A DNA stretch of 64,000 nucleotides from Paraburkholderia tuberum STM678 (GCF_902833905.1 NZ_CADFGP010000029.1:38174-102173); one strand, 5' to 3'. Shown: positions 26,521 to 35,677, counted from the first letter of the stretch. A program made the numbers and translations. The notes: generated by a model from the letters alone, not told the origin.

Positions 26521-26551
26521 GACGACGGCCGCACATCGTGCGGCCGTCGTC
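26521..26551. other. Perfect 13-bp hairpin between zipA and ligA
   Basis: GACGACGGCCGCA and TGCGGCCGTCGTC pair around a 5-base loop, 27 bases after the zipA stop. Only a short T run (GTTTCC) follows on the minus strand, so it may be a weak terminator or a mRNA-stabilising stem. The 166-base gap holds nothing else that I recognise. Confidence 0.5.
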
Positions 26552-26577
26552 AAAACGCGTAGAACGCTGCAAAAGGC

Positions 26578-27894
26578 TTACTGGCTGAACAGGCGCCGCG
26601 TGGCCGGCGAACCCGCCGGAATACCCGCCTGTTCGAGCTTCGCGTACAGCGTCATCAACTGTTTTTCGATCGCGAGCAGCGCGCTTTCCGGCAGCGGCCG
26701 GCGACCGTCGTCGACCACGCGTCCGCCGATGCGCTCGGCCAGCGACTTCGCGTAATCGCACATCAGCCGGAACGGCAGGATGTCTTCGTCGGCGACCGGC
26801 ACGTCGAGCACCAGCGTGATCATCTCGCCGCCTTTGTACGTGAGGTCGTCGCGCAGGAAGTTGGTGTCGCCGAACTGCAGCATGAACACCGGGCTTTGCC
26901 GCGAGTCGAGCTTGACGAAGCGCGTGCCGTCGCGCGACAGCAGCAGACCGTCCTGCGATGCGACCGCCTGCACGTAGTTGGCCGACCACGGCGCGCCGTC
27001 CGACAGCACGTTGATCGACAACTGCGCGTCGCACTGGGCGGCAAAGCCGTCGAGCTCGCGCGCCATCGCGACGGTTTCGAGCATGTCGGGGAATTCCGGC
27101 GCCGCGTCGAGCGCATCGGCGAACTGCTGTACGCCGGTCACGAACTCGGAAAATTCGAGCTCGTTCAGCGCGCCGCTACGGTTCGCGAGCTGCGCGGCCG
27201 CGCGCAGCTCTTCATAGCGCGTGCCGTTCTGCAGCAGCTCCCACGCGCCGCCGCCTTCGGGTTTGCCTTCGATGTGCACGGGCTTGCTGCCCGCCCGACG
27301 CAAGCGCTGCGCGAGCGGAAGCACCTTGTCGCCGGCCACGGGGCCGTTCAGCCGGATCGGCACGATACAGTCGATGCGTCGATCGACGATCGCGGGCGGC
27401 GCCGACGAAATCGTCGTGGCGGCCGGCAGGATCGGTTCGACCCGCTCGTGCCCGGCGGACGCGGGCTGGGCCGCGGGCGCTTCGGCGGTGGGCCGCTTCG
27501 CGTGCGCGCCCGGCGCCGCCGCAGGTTCGCCTTCGCCCACGGTATCGGCGTCCGCCGCTGGATAACCGTTCGGCGACGTCATCTCGGCCTGGATATCGGC
27601 CGGTGTATCGAGCGGTGCGGCGCCCGCGCCGAACGTCGGCTCGACGCGCGCCGCGGTCCGGTCCGCGGCCGCCTCGGCGCTCACGCTCGGCTCGCGCCGC
27701 GCGGTCGGCCGGGCCGGCTCGATGAACGGGCTCTGCTCCTCATGCTCGTCCCGCGCAAAGTTCTCGGCAGTGTCGGCCGGCATCGGCCGCGGCATCTTGC
27801 GGCGCACCTTCGCGCCCTGCCACGCGTTGTACACGACCACGCCCCCCACCACCACGGCACCCGCGCCGATCAAACCGAGTGTCAACTCGTCCAT
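26578..27894 (-). CDS. zipA: Cell division protein ZipA homologue
   Basis: A 438-residue protein with the ZipA plan. A single N-terminal membrane segment (L-G-L-I-G-A-G-A-V-V-V-G-G-V-V-V-Y) is followed by a long Pro/Ala/Glu-rich linker (about 30-180). A C-terminal globular domain resembles the ZipA FtsZ-binding fold (R-L-N-G-P-V to the end). ZipA tethers FtsZ to the membrane in gammaproteobacteria; betaproteobacterial copies are more divergent. Its place between smc and ligA is a typical Burkholderiales arrangement. The functional assignment is good but less certain than for the neighbours. Confidence 0.8.
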   Translation of the reverse strand: MDELTLGLIGAGAVVVGGVVVYNAWQGAKVRRKMPRPMPADTAENFARDEHEEQSPFIEPARPTARREPSVSAEAAADRTAARVEPTFGAGAAPLDTPADIQAEMTSPNGYPAADADTVGEGEPAAAPGAHAKRPTAEAPAAQPASAGHERVEPILPAATTISSAPPAIVDRRIDCIVPIRLNGPVAGDKVLPLAQRLRRAGSKPVHIEGKPEGGGAWELLQNGTRYEELRAAAQLANRSGALNELEFSEFVTGVQQFADALDAAPEFPDMLETVAMARELDGFAAQCDAQLSINVLSDGAPWSANYVQAVASQDGLLLSRDGTRFVKLDSRQSPVFMLQFGDTNFLRDDLTYKGGEMITLVLDVPVADEDILPFRLMCDYAKSLAERIGGRVVDDGRRPLPESALLAIEKQLMTLYAKLEQAGIPAGSPATRRLFSQ

Positions 27895-28007
27895 GCATGC
27901 TCCATCAGCAATTCTTCTATCCGCGCGGGCCTGTCGTCCGCTCCACGTACCGCGCGGCGCTCATCGAGGCCGCTGCGCTGGATGCGGATGCCCGCGAAGG
28001 CGTTAAC

Positions 28008-31000
28008 TCAAACGATATTCTGGGCGAAACCCGCCGCCGTTTCCATGTCGACCGCGACGATCCGCGAGACGCCCTGCTCCTGCATCGTCACGCCGATCAG
28101 CTGCTGCGCCATCTCCATCGCGATCTTGTTGTGCGAAATGAACAGGAACTGGGTTTTGTCGGACATCGCCCGTACCAGATTCGCGAAACGCTCGGTGTTG
28201 GCGTCGTCGAGCGGTGCGTCCACTTCGTCGAGCAGACAGAACGGCGCGGGATTGAGCTGGAACATCGCGAACACGAGCGCGGTCGCGGTCAGCGCTTTCT
28301 CGCCGCCCGACAGCAGGTGAATCGTCGAATTCTTCTTGCCCGGCGGTTGCGCCATCACCTGCACGCCGGCGTCGAGAATTTCGTCGCCGGTCATGATCAG
28401 CTTCGCCTGGCCGCCGCCAAAGAGACGCGGGAACAGCTCGCCGAAATGGCGGTTCACTTCGTCGAACGTGCTTTGCAGCAGCGTGCGCGTTTCGGCGTCG
28501 ATCTTGCGAATCGCGTCTTCGAGCGTTTCGATCGCGCTCGTCAGGTCGGCCGACTGCGAATCGAGGAAGCTTTTGCGCTCGGTCGCGGCCTTCAGCTCGT
28601 CGAGCGCGGCCATGTTGACCGGCCCGAGCGCGGCGATCGCGTTGTTGATGCGCGTGACCTCGCCCTGCAGGTACGACGGCTTCATGTCCGCCGTCAGCTT
28701 GGCTTGCAGTTCGGCTTCATCGACACCGGCCGCGGCCAGCTGCTCGACGAACTGCTCGCCGCTGATGCGCGCGGCCTGCTCCTTCAACTGCAATTCGTTG
28801 ATGCGGTCGCGCAGCGGCTGCAGGGCGCGCTCGGCGGTGAGGCGCGTTTCGTCGGCCGAGCGCAGCTTCGCGGTCAGGTCGTCGAGCTCGACGCGCGCGG
28901 CGCGCAGCGCCTCTTCTTTCACGGCGCGGATGTCGAGCGCGTCCTGCAGCCCGGTGTGCGCGGTCTGCTCGTTGATCGTTTCCAGTTCGGCGCGCGCGTC
29001 TTCGAGCGCGCCCGCGACGCGCTCGCTCTGCTCGTGCGCGACCTGGATGCTGCGCTTCAATTCGTCGATGCGGTTCGCCATGTTGCGCGCGGCGAAGCGC
29101 GCGTCGGTGGCGGCGCGGTCGAGCTCGCGTGCTTCGCCGCGGGCGGTCGTCAGTTCTTCGTCGAGTGCTTCGAACGCGAGCTGGTGGTCTTCGAAGCGCG
29201 CCTGCAGTTCGGCGAGCTCGCCGTCGTGACGCTCGAAGTTCGCTTCCGACTCGGCGCGCAGCGCCCGCTGCTCGTCGATCTGCGCGGCGATTTCTTCGAG
29301 TTCCTCGCGAATCTGCGTGCTGCGCTGCGTGTAGCGTTCGTGTGCCTGGGTGAGCCTCAGCACGTCCATCTGCAACGCGTGCACCCGCTGCGTCGCGCGT
29401 TCGGCCTGCTGGCGCAGCTCGGCGAGCGCCTGCGCGGCTTGCGTGTGCGCGGCTTCGGCGCGGATCGCGGCGGCCTTCGCCTCGTCGGCGAGCAATGCCT
29501 GTGCGCGCACCTGGCGGCCGAGGTTTTCGATTTCCTGCTGACGCGCGAGCATGCCGGCCTGTTCGGAATCGGCCGCATACAGCTGTACGCCGACGCGCGT
29601 GACCACGTGCCCCGCCTTGACGACGAACGCGCCGCCCTCGGGCAGCTGCGCGCGCATCGAAAGCGCCTGCTGCAGATCGTCGGCGACGAACGCGAGGCCG
29701 AGCCAGTCGGTCAGCACCGCGCGGATACCCGCGTCCTCGATGCGCACGAGCGACAGCAGCGAGCGCAGCGCGCCCGCCGCCGGGGCAGGCTGACCAGCCG
29801 CGGGCGGCGCGTAGAACGCGAGCTTGGCCGGTGGCGCGTCGGTTGCGAACGCCTTGACCCAGTCGAGATTCGACACTTCGAGCGCGGCGAGGCGCTCGCG
29901 CAGCACCGCTTCGAGCGCGGCTTCCCAACCGGCCTCGACATGCAGTTTCTTCCACAAACGCGGCAGGCTGCCCAGCTCGTGCTTGTCGAGCCACGGCTGG
30001 ATCTTGCCTTCGGTCTGAACGTTTTCCTGCAACTGCCTGAGCGCGGCGAGGCGCGCGTCGAGCTGATGGATCTGCGCGCTTTCGGCCTGCACGCGCTCCT
30101 GCGCGGCGCGGCGTTCACCGTCGAGCCGCGGCAGTGTTTCCTGCGCGTCGGCGAGGCGGCTCTGCGCGTCGTGAAGGATTTCCTCGTGCTCGGCGAGCTG
30201 CATGCGCAATTCTTCGAGTTGCGCCTCGTCGGGCGCGTCGAGGCCACCCTCTTCCGATTTCAGCCGCTCATGGCGCTGCTGCAGCTGCTGCAACTGCTGA
30301 TCGGCATTGCGCTGATGCGCGGCTTCGAGCTTCAGCGCCTGCTCGGTCTGCGCGATACCGCCGCGCTCGGTGTTCAGCTCCGCCTGAGCGTCGCGCCAGC
30401 GCGCTTCGAGGGCGGGCAGCGCATCGTGCTTCGCGGCGGCGTCCTCTTCGGCGAGCACGGCTTTTTCTTCAGCGACGGCCAGTTGCTCTTCAGCGTCGGC
30501 GATATCGTCCTGCGCCTTGTCGGCCTGCGATTGCCACTGCTCGCGCTGCGCGGTCAGCGCGGCGATCTGCGCCTGCACGCGGTTGCGCGATTCGACGATG
30601 AAGCGGATCTCGGCTTCCAGCCGGCTCACTTCCGCGTTCGCCTCGTACAGCGCGCCCTGCGCGCCTTGCATCGCGTCGCTCGCCGAATAGTGCGCGACGC
30701 GCAGCGTTTCGAGTTCCGCCTCGACTTCGCGCAGCTTCGCGGTTTGCGCCTCGAGGTCGATCTGCGCCTGCTCGATCGCGCGTTGCTGGCGCTGCTGCTC
30801 GCCGGCCGCCTCGTTCTTGCGCAGCAACCACAGCAGACGCTGCTTTTCCTCGCCGTCGCTTTGCAGCTCGCGATAACGGGTCGCGACGACCGCCTGCCCC
30901 TCGAGCTTCTCGAGATTCGTGCCGAGCTCGCGGACGATGTCCTCGACGCGCGTCAGGTTCTCGCGCGTGTCGTGCAGACGGTTCTCGGTCTCGCGGCGGC

Positions 31001-31526
31001 GCTCCTTGTACTTCGACACGCCGGCGGCTTCTTCGAGGAACACGCGCAGCTCTTCGGGCTTCGCCTCGATCAGCCGCGCGATCATGCCCTGCCCGATGAT
31101 CGCGTACGCACGCGGCCCGAGGCCGGTGCCGAGGAAGATGTCCTGGATGTCGCGGCGCCGCGCCGGCAGATTGTTGATGTAGTAGCTCGACGTGCCGTCG
31201 CGCGTCAGCACGCGCTTCACGGCGATCTCCGCATACTGGCCCCACTGGCCGGCGGCGCGGCCGTCCGCGTTGTCGAACACGAGTTCGACGCTCGCGCGGC
31301 TGCCGGGCTTGCGGGCGGTCGAGCCGTTGAAGATCACGTCCTGCATCGACTCGCCGCGCAATTCAGAGGCGCGCGATTCGCCGAGCACCCAGCGCACGGC
31401 GTCGATGATGTTGGATTTGCCGCACCCGTTCGGACCGACCACGCCAACCAACTGGCCTGGGACCTGGAAATGCGTGGGATCGACGAAGGATTTGAAACCA
31501 GCGAGTTTGATCGAGGTGAGCCGCAC
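28008..31526 (-). CDS. smc: Chromosome segregation ATPase SMC
   Basis: A 1172-residue SMC. The Walker A site is G-P-N-G-C-G-K-S-N near residue 32, followed by the Q-loop region. Two long coiled coils (about 170-500 and 660-1000) flank a flexible hinge near 520-640. The C-terminal head has the L-S-G-G-E-K-A-L-T signature and a Walker B ending L-L-D-E-V-D-A-P-L-D-D. The start is GTG at 31526 (M-R-L-T-S-I-K-L-A-G-F-K-S-F). A 17-bp inverted repeat lies just upstream. The minus-strand order is smc-zipA-ligA-def. Confidence 0.97.
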   Translation of the reverse strand: MRLTSIKLAGFKSFVDPTHFQVPGQLVGVVGPNGCGKSNIIDAVRWVLGESRASELRGESMQDVIFNGSTARKPGSRASVELVFDNADGRAAGQWGQYAEIAVKRVLTRDGTSSYYINNLPARRRDIQDIFLGTGLGPRAYAIIGQGMIARLIEAKPEELRVFLEEAAGVSKYKERRRETENRLHDTRENLTRVEDIVRELGTNLEKLEGQAVVATRYRELQSDGEEKQRLLWLLRKNEAAGEQQRQQRAIEQAQIDLEAQTAKLREVEAELETLRVAHYSASDAMQGAQGALYEANAEVSRLEAEIRFIVESRNRVQAQIAALTAQREQWQSQADKAQDDIADAEEQLAVAEEKAVLAEEDAAAKHDALPALEARWRDAQAELNTERGGIAQTEQALKLEAAHQRNADQQLQQLQQRHERLKSEEGGLDAPDEAQLEELRMQLAEHEEILHDAQSRLADAQETLPRLDGERRAAQERVQAESAQIHQLDARLAALRQLQENVQTEGKIQPWLDKHELGSLPRLWKKLHVEAGWEAALEAVLRERLAALEVSNLDWVKAFATDAPPAKLAFYAPPAAGQPAPAAGALRSLLSLVRIEDAGIRAVLTDWLGLAFVADDLQQALSMRAQLPEGGAFVVKAGHVVTRVGVQLYAADSEQAGMLARQQEIENLGRQVRAQALLADEAKAAAIRAEAAHTQAAQALAELRQQAERATQRVHALQMDVLRLTQAHERYTQRSTQIREELEEIAAQIDEQRALRAESEANFERHDGELAELQARFEDHQLAFEALDEELTTARGEARELDRAATDARFAARNMANRIDELKRSIQVAHEQSERVAGALEDARAELETINEQTAHTGLQDALDIRAVKEEALRAARVELDDLTAKLRSADETRLTAERALQPLRDRINELQLKEQAARISGEQFVEQLAAAGVDEAELQAKLTADMKPSYLQGEVTRINNAIAALGPVNMAALDELKAATERKSFLDSQSADLTSAIETLEDAIRKIDAETRTLLQSTFDEVNRHFGELFPRLFGGGQAKLIMTGDEILDAGVQVMAQPPGKKNSTIHLLSGGEKALTATALVFAMFQLNPAPFCLLDEVDAPLDDANTERFANLVRAMSDKTQFLFISHNKIAMEMAQQLIGVTMQEQGVSRIVAVDMETAAGFAQNIV

Positions 31527-31562
31527 GGCGATTTCGCTGTTTGAAAAGAGAGAGTGATAGGT

Positions 31563-31627
31563 GGCTCGCGAGGTTGCGCCAGTCGTTCACCGCCGTAGCG
31601 GGACGGCCCCGCGCAACCTCGCGAGCC
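31563..31627 (-). repeat. 17-bp perfect inverted repeat upstream of smc
   Basis: GGCTCGCGAGGTTGCGC (31563-31579) and its exact complement (31611-31627) enclose 31 bases. These contain a smaller GCCGT/ACGGC stem. It lies 36 bases upstream of the smc start and after the DMT permease gene. No T run follows, so it could be a leader structure or a two-arm protein-binding site. Confidence 0.75.
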
Positions 31628-31710
31628 TTCGCAATTTGGTTGCCGGCTGCATGCGCTCATGCATATCTGAGGCACGCACAGGTACGCATGCGCCGGCTAA
31701 TGAGGGGGAA

Positions 31711-32772
31711 TCATACCATCGCGCGTGGACGATTCTTACCGCCCTTTCGGCGGTCGTCACTGTTGCCGTCAGGGCCGTGTTCGTCACCGCGATGGTCGCC
31801 GCGTTTGCTACCGCATTGACCACCGCGTCCATCGTCGCCGCCGGGCCCCTCCGTGTTCCCGATGGCGGGATCGGGCGGCGCCAATTTCGTCCGATGCACC
31901 CAGCTCGACAAGGCCGACGCGAGCACGATGCACGCGCCGCCGGCCCATTCGCGCGGGCCCGGTACTTCGCCGGCGAACAGCCACGCCGACAGCGCCGTCA
32001 CGACGAGTTCGAACAGCATGATGATCGACGCGCGATTGGCCCGCACGCGCGCGAGCCCGTATTGCACGAGCATGTTGTTCGACGCGAGCAGCAGACCGAG
32101 ACCGAGCACCAGCAGCGTCGCCGTGCCCAGATGCGCGCCGACGGGCGGCGCGGGCATCGGCTCGAACAGCGACGCGAGCGCGCCGAACAGCGCCGCGCCG
32201 CCGAAGATCACCGCGGTGCGCATTTCGGGCTTCATGTCCGGCAGCACGCGGCTCGTCTTCAGGATCAGCACGTTGCTCATCGCGAAGCCCATGCCGCCGG
32301 CGAGCCCGGCCCATTCGGCGGGATTGCCGGGTACCGGAATGCCGAGACGCGGCGACCATAGCATCGTCATCGCGCCCGCGAGCGACAGCGCGGCCAGCGC
32401 CGCGCCCGACCACGTGAGCCGCTCGTGCAGGATGAAATGCGCGAACAGCGCGGTCCACGCGGGCGTCAGATAGAACAGCAGCAGCACGCGCATCACCTGA
32501 CCGTGGATCGCGCCCCACACGAAGCCGAGATTCGTGACGCCCGCGGCGAGCGCGAGCGCCGGCAGCAGCCAGTGCCACCGCACGGTCTTCAGCGCGCCAT
32601 TCCGCACGAGCAGCACGAACAGGCAGCCGGTGCCGCTCGTGAGCGCGCTCGCGGCGGTGCCGGTCACCCCGAGCGCGGCCAGCATCCGCAGCGGATACCA
32701 GACCATCCCCCAGACCGACGCGCCCAGCATGATCGCGAGCGTCGGCCAGCCGTTGCGAAGCCAGTTGGTCAT
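31711..32772 (-). CDS. DMT-superfamily (EamA) transporter with hydrophilic C-terminal tail
   Basis: A 353-residue permease with about ten hydrophobic segments and two EamA-type halves (drug/metabolite transporter superfamily, inner membrane). The substrate is unknown. The last about 55 residues after the final membrane helix are strikingly hydrophilic (many Gly, Asp, Arg, Lys, His) and unlike the usual short end of this family. They may be a late frameshift read-through or a true cytoplasmic tail. It is upstream of smc in the same direction, with 184 bases between, and probably transcribed separately. Confidence 0.85.
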   Translation of the reverse strand: MTNWLRNGWPTLAIMLGASVWGMVWYPLRMLAALGVTGTAASALTSGTGCLFVLLVRNGALKTVRWHWLLPALALAAGVTNLGFVWGAIHGQVMRVLLLFYLTPAWTALFAHFILHERLTWSGAALAALSLAGAMTMLWSPRLGIPVPGNPAEWAGLAGGMGFAMSNVLILKTSRVLPDMKPEMRTAVIFGGAALFGALASLFEPMPAPPVGAHLGTATLLVLGLGLLLASNNMLVQYGLARVRANRASIIMLFELVVTALSAWLFAGEVPGPREWAGGACIVLASALSSWVHRTKLAPPDPAIGNTEGPGGDDGRGGQCGSKRGDHRGDEHGPDGNSDDRRKGGKNRPRAMV

Positions 32773-33076
32773 GGGGCGGGACTCCGACGGGCGTCGTGGG
32801 CGGGTCGTCTGAGGGTCCAGCCGGCCGTCTCCTGAACTGCTGCGTACATTGCTGCTCCTGCGTATTCTTTTACGCGAACCGTGGCGGATTTCGCGCCGTT
32901 CCCGCCGCGGCGCCCCGGTGTGCCGCCTCGCGGATTGCTCCCGCGCCGCGCGCCAGGCTCCCGCCTGGTCCGCGGGCGCGCCACGCTATAATCGTCCGTT
33001 CGCCGCCGCCCGCCGGCGCGCGTGCCCGGTTGTCCCGCCATTCGTCCGCGTCCATCCCGATCAGGCCATTTCGTCC
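32773..33076. promoter_or_regulatory. Divergent intergenic region with dapC promoter
   Basis: 304 bases without a gene between the minus DMT permease and plus dapC. A perfect TATAAT is at 32987-32992. No good -35 box is seen 16-18 bases upstream. It is the likely dapC promoter and gives a leader of about 75-80 bases. Confidence 0.5.
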
Positions 33077-34297
33077 GTGAATCCGCTACTCGACTCCCTT
33101 CAGCCCTATCCGTTCGAAAAGCTGCGCCTGCTTTTCAAGGACGTCACGCCGCCGGCCGGCCCTGCGCACATCAGCTTCGGCATCGGCGAGCCGAAACATC
33201 CAACCCCGCCGCTGATCCGCGACGCCGTCATCGATTCGCTCGGCGGCCTCGCCGCGTACCCGGCCACGCTCGGCTCGGCGCCGCTGCGCGAGTCGATCGC
33301 GAAATGGATCGCGCAACGCTACGACCTGCCGCCGCTCGATCCGCTGACCGAGGTGCTGCCGGTGGCGGGCTCGCGCGAGGCGCTGTTCGCGCTCGCGCAG
33401 ACGGTGCTCAATCCGCGCCGCGATGCTGACGGCGAGCCTGCGATCGTACTCTGTCCGAACCCGTTCTACCAAATCTACGAAGGCGCGGCGCTGCTCGGCG
33501 GCGCGCAGCCGTACTTCGTCAACAGCGACCCGGCGCGCAACTTCGCGTGCGACTACTCGGGGGTGCCCGCCGACGTCTGGGCCCGCACGCAACTGCTGTA
33601 CGTCTGCTCGCCGGGCAACCCGACCGGCGCCGTGCTCACGCTCGACGACTGGCGCGAGCTGTTCGCGCTATCGGACCGCTACGGCTTCGTGATCGCGTCG
33701 GACGAGTGCTACTCGGAAATCTATTTCGACGAGTCGAAGCCGCCGCTCGGCGGACTGGAAGCGGCGCACAAGCTCGGACGCGGTTTCGAGCGCCTCGTGA
33801 TGCTGTCGAGCCTGTCGAAGCGCTCGAACGTGCCGGGCATGCGCTCGGGCTTCGTCGCCGGCGACGCCTCGATTCTCAAGGCGTTCCTGCTGTACCGCAC
33901 GTACCACGGCACGGCGCTCTCGACGGTATTCCAGAGCGCGAGCGTCGTCGCATGGAGCGACGAGACACACGTGCGCGAGAACCGCGCGAAGTACCTGCGG
34001 AAGTTCACGACCGTCACGCCGATGCTCGCCGACGTGCTCGACGTGCGGCTGCCCGACGCCGCGTTCTACCTGTGGGCCAACGTCGAGCGCACCGGCCTCA
34101 CGGACACCGAGTTCGCCCAGCGCCTCTACGCCGACTATAATGTGACGGTTCTGCCGGGCTCGTTCCTCGCGCGCACCGCGCACGGCGTGAACCCCGGCCG
34201 CAATTTCGTGCGCCTCGCGCTCGTCGCCGACGTCGACGAATGCACGGCGGGCGCGCAGCGGATCGTCGAATTCTGCCGCTCGCTCAGTGTCAACTGA
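33077..34297 (+). CDS. dapC: N-succinyldiaminopimelate aminotransferase
   Basis: A 406-residue PLP-dependent class I/II aminotransferase, forming N-succinyl-LL-DAP from the keto precursor with glutamate as donor. Seen: the substrate/cofactor N-P-F-Y-Q-I-Y segment, S-P-G-N-P-T-G-A, and the PLP Lys in S-L-S-K-R-S-N-V-P-G-M-R-S-G-F. The start is a GTG at 33077 (V-N-P-L-L-D-S-L), chosen from family alignment; the open frame extends 76 codons upstream over the promoter. Followed by dapD and dapE, it belongs to the succinylase branch of lysine and meso-DAP synthesis. Confidence 0.94.
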   Translation: MNPLLDSLQPYPFEKLRLLFKDVTPPAGPAHISFGIGEPKHPTPPLIRDAVIDSLGGLAAYPATLGSAPLRESIAKWIAQRYDLPPLDPLTEVLPVAGSREALFALAQTVLNPRRDADGEPAIVLCPNPFYQIYEGAALLGGAQPYFVNSDPARNFACDYSGVPADVWARTQLLYVCSPGNPTGAVLTLDDWRELFALSDRYGFVIASDECYSEIYFDESKPPLGGLEAAHKLGRGFERLVMLSSLSKRSNVPGMRSGFVAGDASILKAFLLYRTYHGTALSTVFQSASVVAWSDETHVRENRAKYLRKFTTVTPMLADVLDVRLPDAAFYLWANVERTGLTDTEFAQRLYADYNVTVLPGSFLARTAHGVNPGRNFVRLALVADVDECTAGAQRIVEFCRSLSVN

Positions 34298-34370
34298 GTG
34301 CAGCCTGAGCCTCGCTCGAGCTACACGGCATCCCCTTCTTCAGACTTCAACCCTTCAGATAATCACGCAT

Positions 34371-35198
34371 ATGTCGCAACAACTTCAGAGCATCATCGAT
34401 ACCGCCTGGGACAACCGCGCCGAACTGTCGCCGAAGGCCGCGCCGGCAGAAGTGCGCGAAGCCGTCGCCCACGCGATCGAGCAACTCGATAAGGGCGCGC
34501 TGCGCGTCGCCGAAAAGAAGGACGGCGACTGGGTCGTCAACCAGTGGCTGAAGAAGGCCGTGCTGCTGTCGTTCCGTCTGGAAGACAACGCGCCGATGCC
34601 GGCCGGCGGCTACAGCCAGTTCTACGACAAGGTGCCGTCGAAGTTCGCGAACTACACCGCTGAAGACTTCGCCGCCGGCGGCTTCCGCGTGGTGCCGCCC
34701 GCGATCGCGCGCCGCGGCTCGTTCATCGCGAAGAACGTCGTGCTGATGCCGTCGTACACCAACATCGGCGCGTACGTCGACGAAGGCACGATGGTCGATA
34801 CGTGGGCCACCGTCGGCTCGTGCGCACAGATCGGCAAGAACGTGCACCTGTCGGGCGGCGTCGGCATCGGCGGCGTGCTGGAGCCGCTGCAGGCCAACCC
34901 GGTCATCATCGAAGACAACTGCTTCATCGGCGCGCGCTCGGAAGTCGTCGAAGGCGTAATCGTCGAGGAAAACTCGGTGATCTCGATGGGCGTGTACCTC
35001 GGCCAGAGCACCAAAATTTACGACCGCGAAACCGGCGCAGTCACGTACGGCCGCATTCCGGCGGGATCGGTCGTGGTGGCGGGCAACCTGCCGTCGAAGG
35101 ACGGCACGCACAGCCTGTACTGCGCGGTCATCGTCAAGAAGGTCGACGCGAAGACGCGCGCGAAGGTCGGCCTGAACGAGTTGCTGCGAGGCGATTGA
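34371..35198 (+). CDS. dapD: Tetrahydrodipicolinate N-succinyltransferase
   Basis: A 275-residue left-handed beta-helix transferase using succinyl-CoA to acylate tetrahydrodipicolinate. The hexapeptide repeats (about 100-230) and the conserved Y-V-D-E-G-T-M-V-D-T-W-A-T-V-G-S-C-A-Q-I-G segment are clear. The start at 34371 (MSQQLQSIID) fits the family. The frame is open upstream into dapC's end. The last base of its stop is the first of the next gene's ATG (TGATG), so the two are coupled. Confidence 0.97.
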   Translation: MSQQLQSIIDTAWDNRAELSPKAAPAEVREAVAHAIEQLDKGALRVAEKKDGDWVVNQWLKKAVLLSFRLEDNAPMPAGGYSQFYDKVPSKFANYTAEDFAAGGFRVVPPAIARRGSFIAKNVVLMPSYTNIGAYVDEGTMVDTWATVGSCAQIGKNVHLSGGVGIGGVLEPLQANPVIIEDNCFIGARSEVVEGVIVEENSVISMGVYLGQSTKIYDRETGAVTYGRIPAGSVVVAGNLPSKDGTHSLYCAVIVKKVDAKTRAKVGLNELLRGD

Positions 35199-35563
35199 TG
35201 GCGCGCGGCACCAAAACCGTCGTCTACGGCATTCCGAACTGCGACACCGTGAAGAAGGCCCGTGTGTGGCTCGAAGAGCACGGCGTCGAGTTCGAGTTCC
35301 ACGACTTCAAGAAGGCCGGCGTGACCGAGCCGCTCGTGCAGGACTGGCTCAAGGACGTCAAGCTCGAGGCGCTGCTGAACCGCCGCGGCACGACGTGGCG
35401 CGCTCTGTCCGACGACATGAAGGCGGCCGCGGAAACGCAGCCGGGCGCGATCGCGCTGATGATCCACAAGCCGTCGGTGATCAAGCGGCCGGTACTGGTC
35501 GTGAACGGGCGGGTGAAGTCGCTCGGCTTTTCGGCGGACGAGTACGCGGCGCTGTTTGTCTGA
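35198..35563 (+). CDS. ArsC/Spx-family reductase-like protein (YffB type)
   Basis: A 121-residue thioredoxin-fold protein of the ArsC/YffB group. A single N-terminal active Cys is seen in Y-G-I-P-N-C-D-T-V-K-K-A. The R-G-T-T-W-R and P-S-V-I-K-R-P-V-L-V blocks are also present. In E. coli, yffB is likewise next to dapE. YffB is reported to bind glutathione, and a true arsenate reductase role is doubtful. Its translation is coupled to dapD. Its link to lysine synthesis is unknown, and the conserved location may only reflect operon history. Confidence 0.9.
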   Translation: MARGTKTVVYGIPNCDTVKKARVWLEEHGVEFEFHDFKKAGVTEPLVQDWLKDVKLEALLNRRGTTWRALSDDMKAAAETQPGAIALMIHKPSVIKRPVLVVNGRVKSLGFSADEYAALFV

Positions 35564-35639
35564 GCGCGGCGCTGAAGCGCCAGGCTCGAGCACGAGGTAG
35601 TCGAACGCGCGGCCTCGCGCCGCGTCGTTCAAAGGCTGT

Positions 35640-35677
35640 TGCCGGCTGCGGTGCCTCACCGCGAGCCGGCATTTTTT
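35640..35677 (+). terminator. Intrinsic terminator between the ArsC-like gene and dapE
   Basis: TGCCGGCT-G-CGGTG pairs with CACCG-CG-AGCCGGCA (imperfect, small bulges), followed by six Ts at 35672-35677. It lies 29 bases before the dapE start and may separate dapE transcription from dapCD. Confidence 0.8.

Noticed and set aside
24351..26588. A 745-residue open frame on plus, opposite ligA
   Set aside because: Antisense shadow of ligA with Arg/Leu/Val-rich text and no recognisable motif.
27879..31544. A 1221-residue open frame on plus, opposite smc
   Set aside because: It is the antisense of a clear SMC gene. Its Arg/Leu/Gln/Asp-rich composition mirrors GC-rich codon bias and it has no domain.
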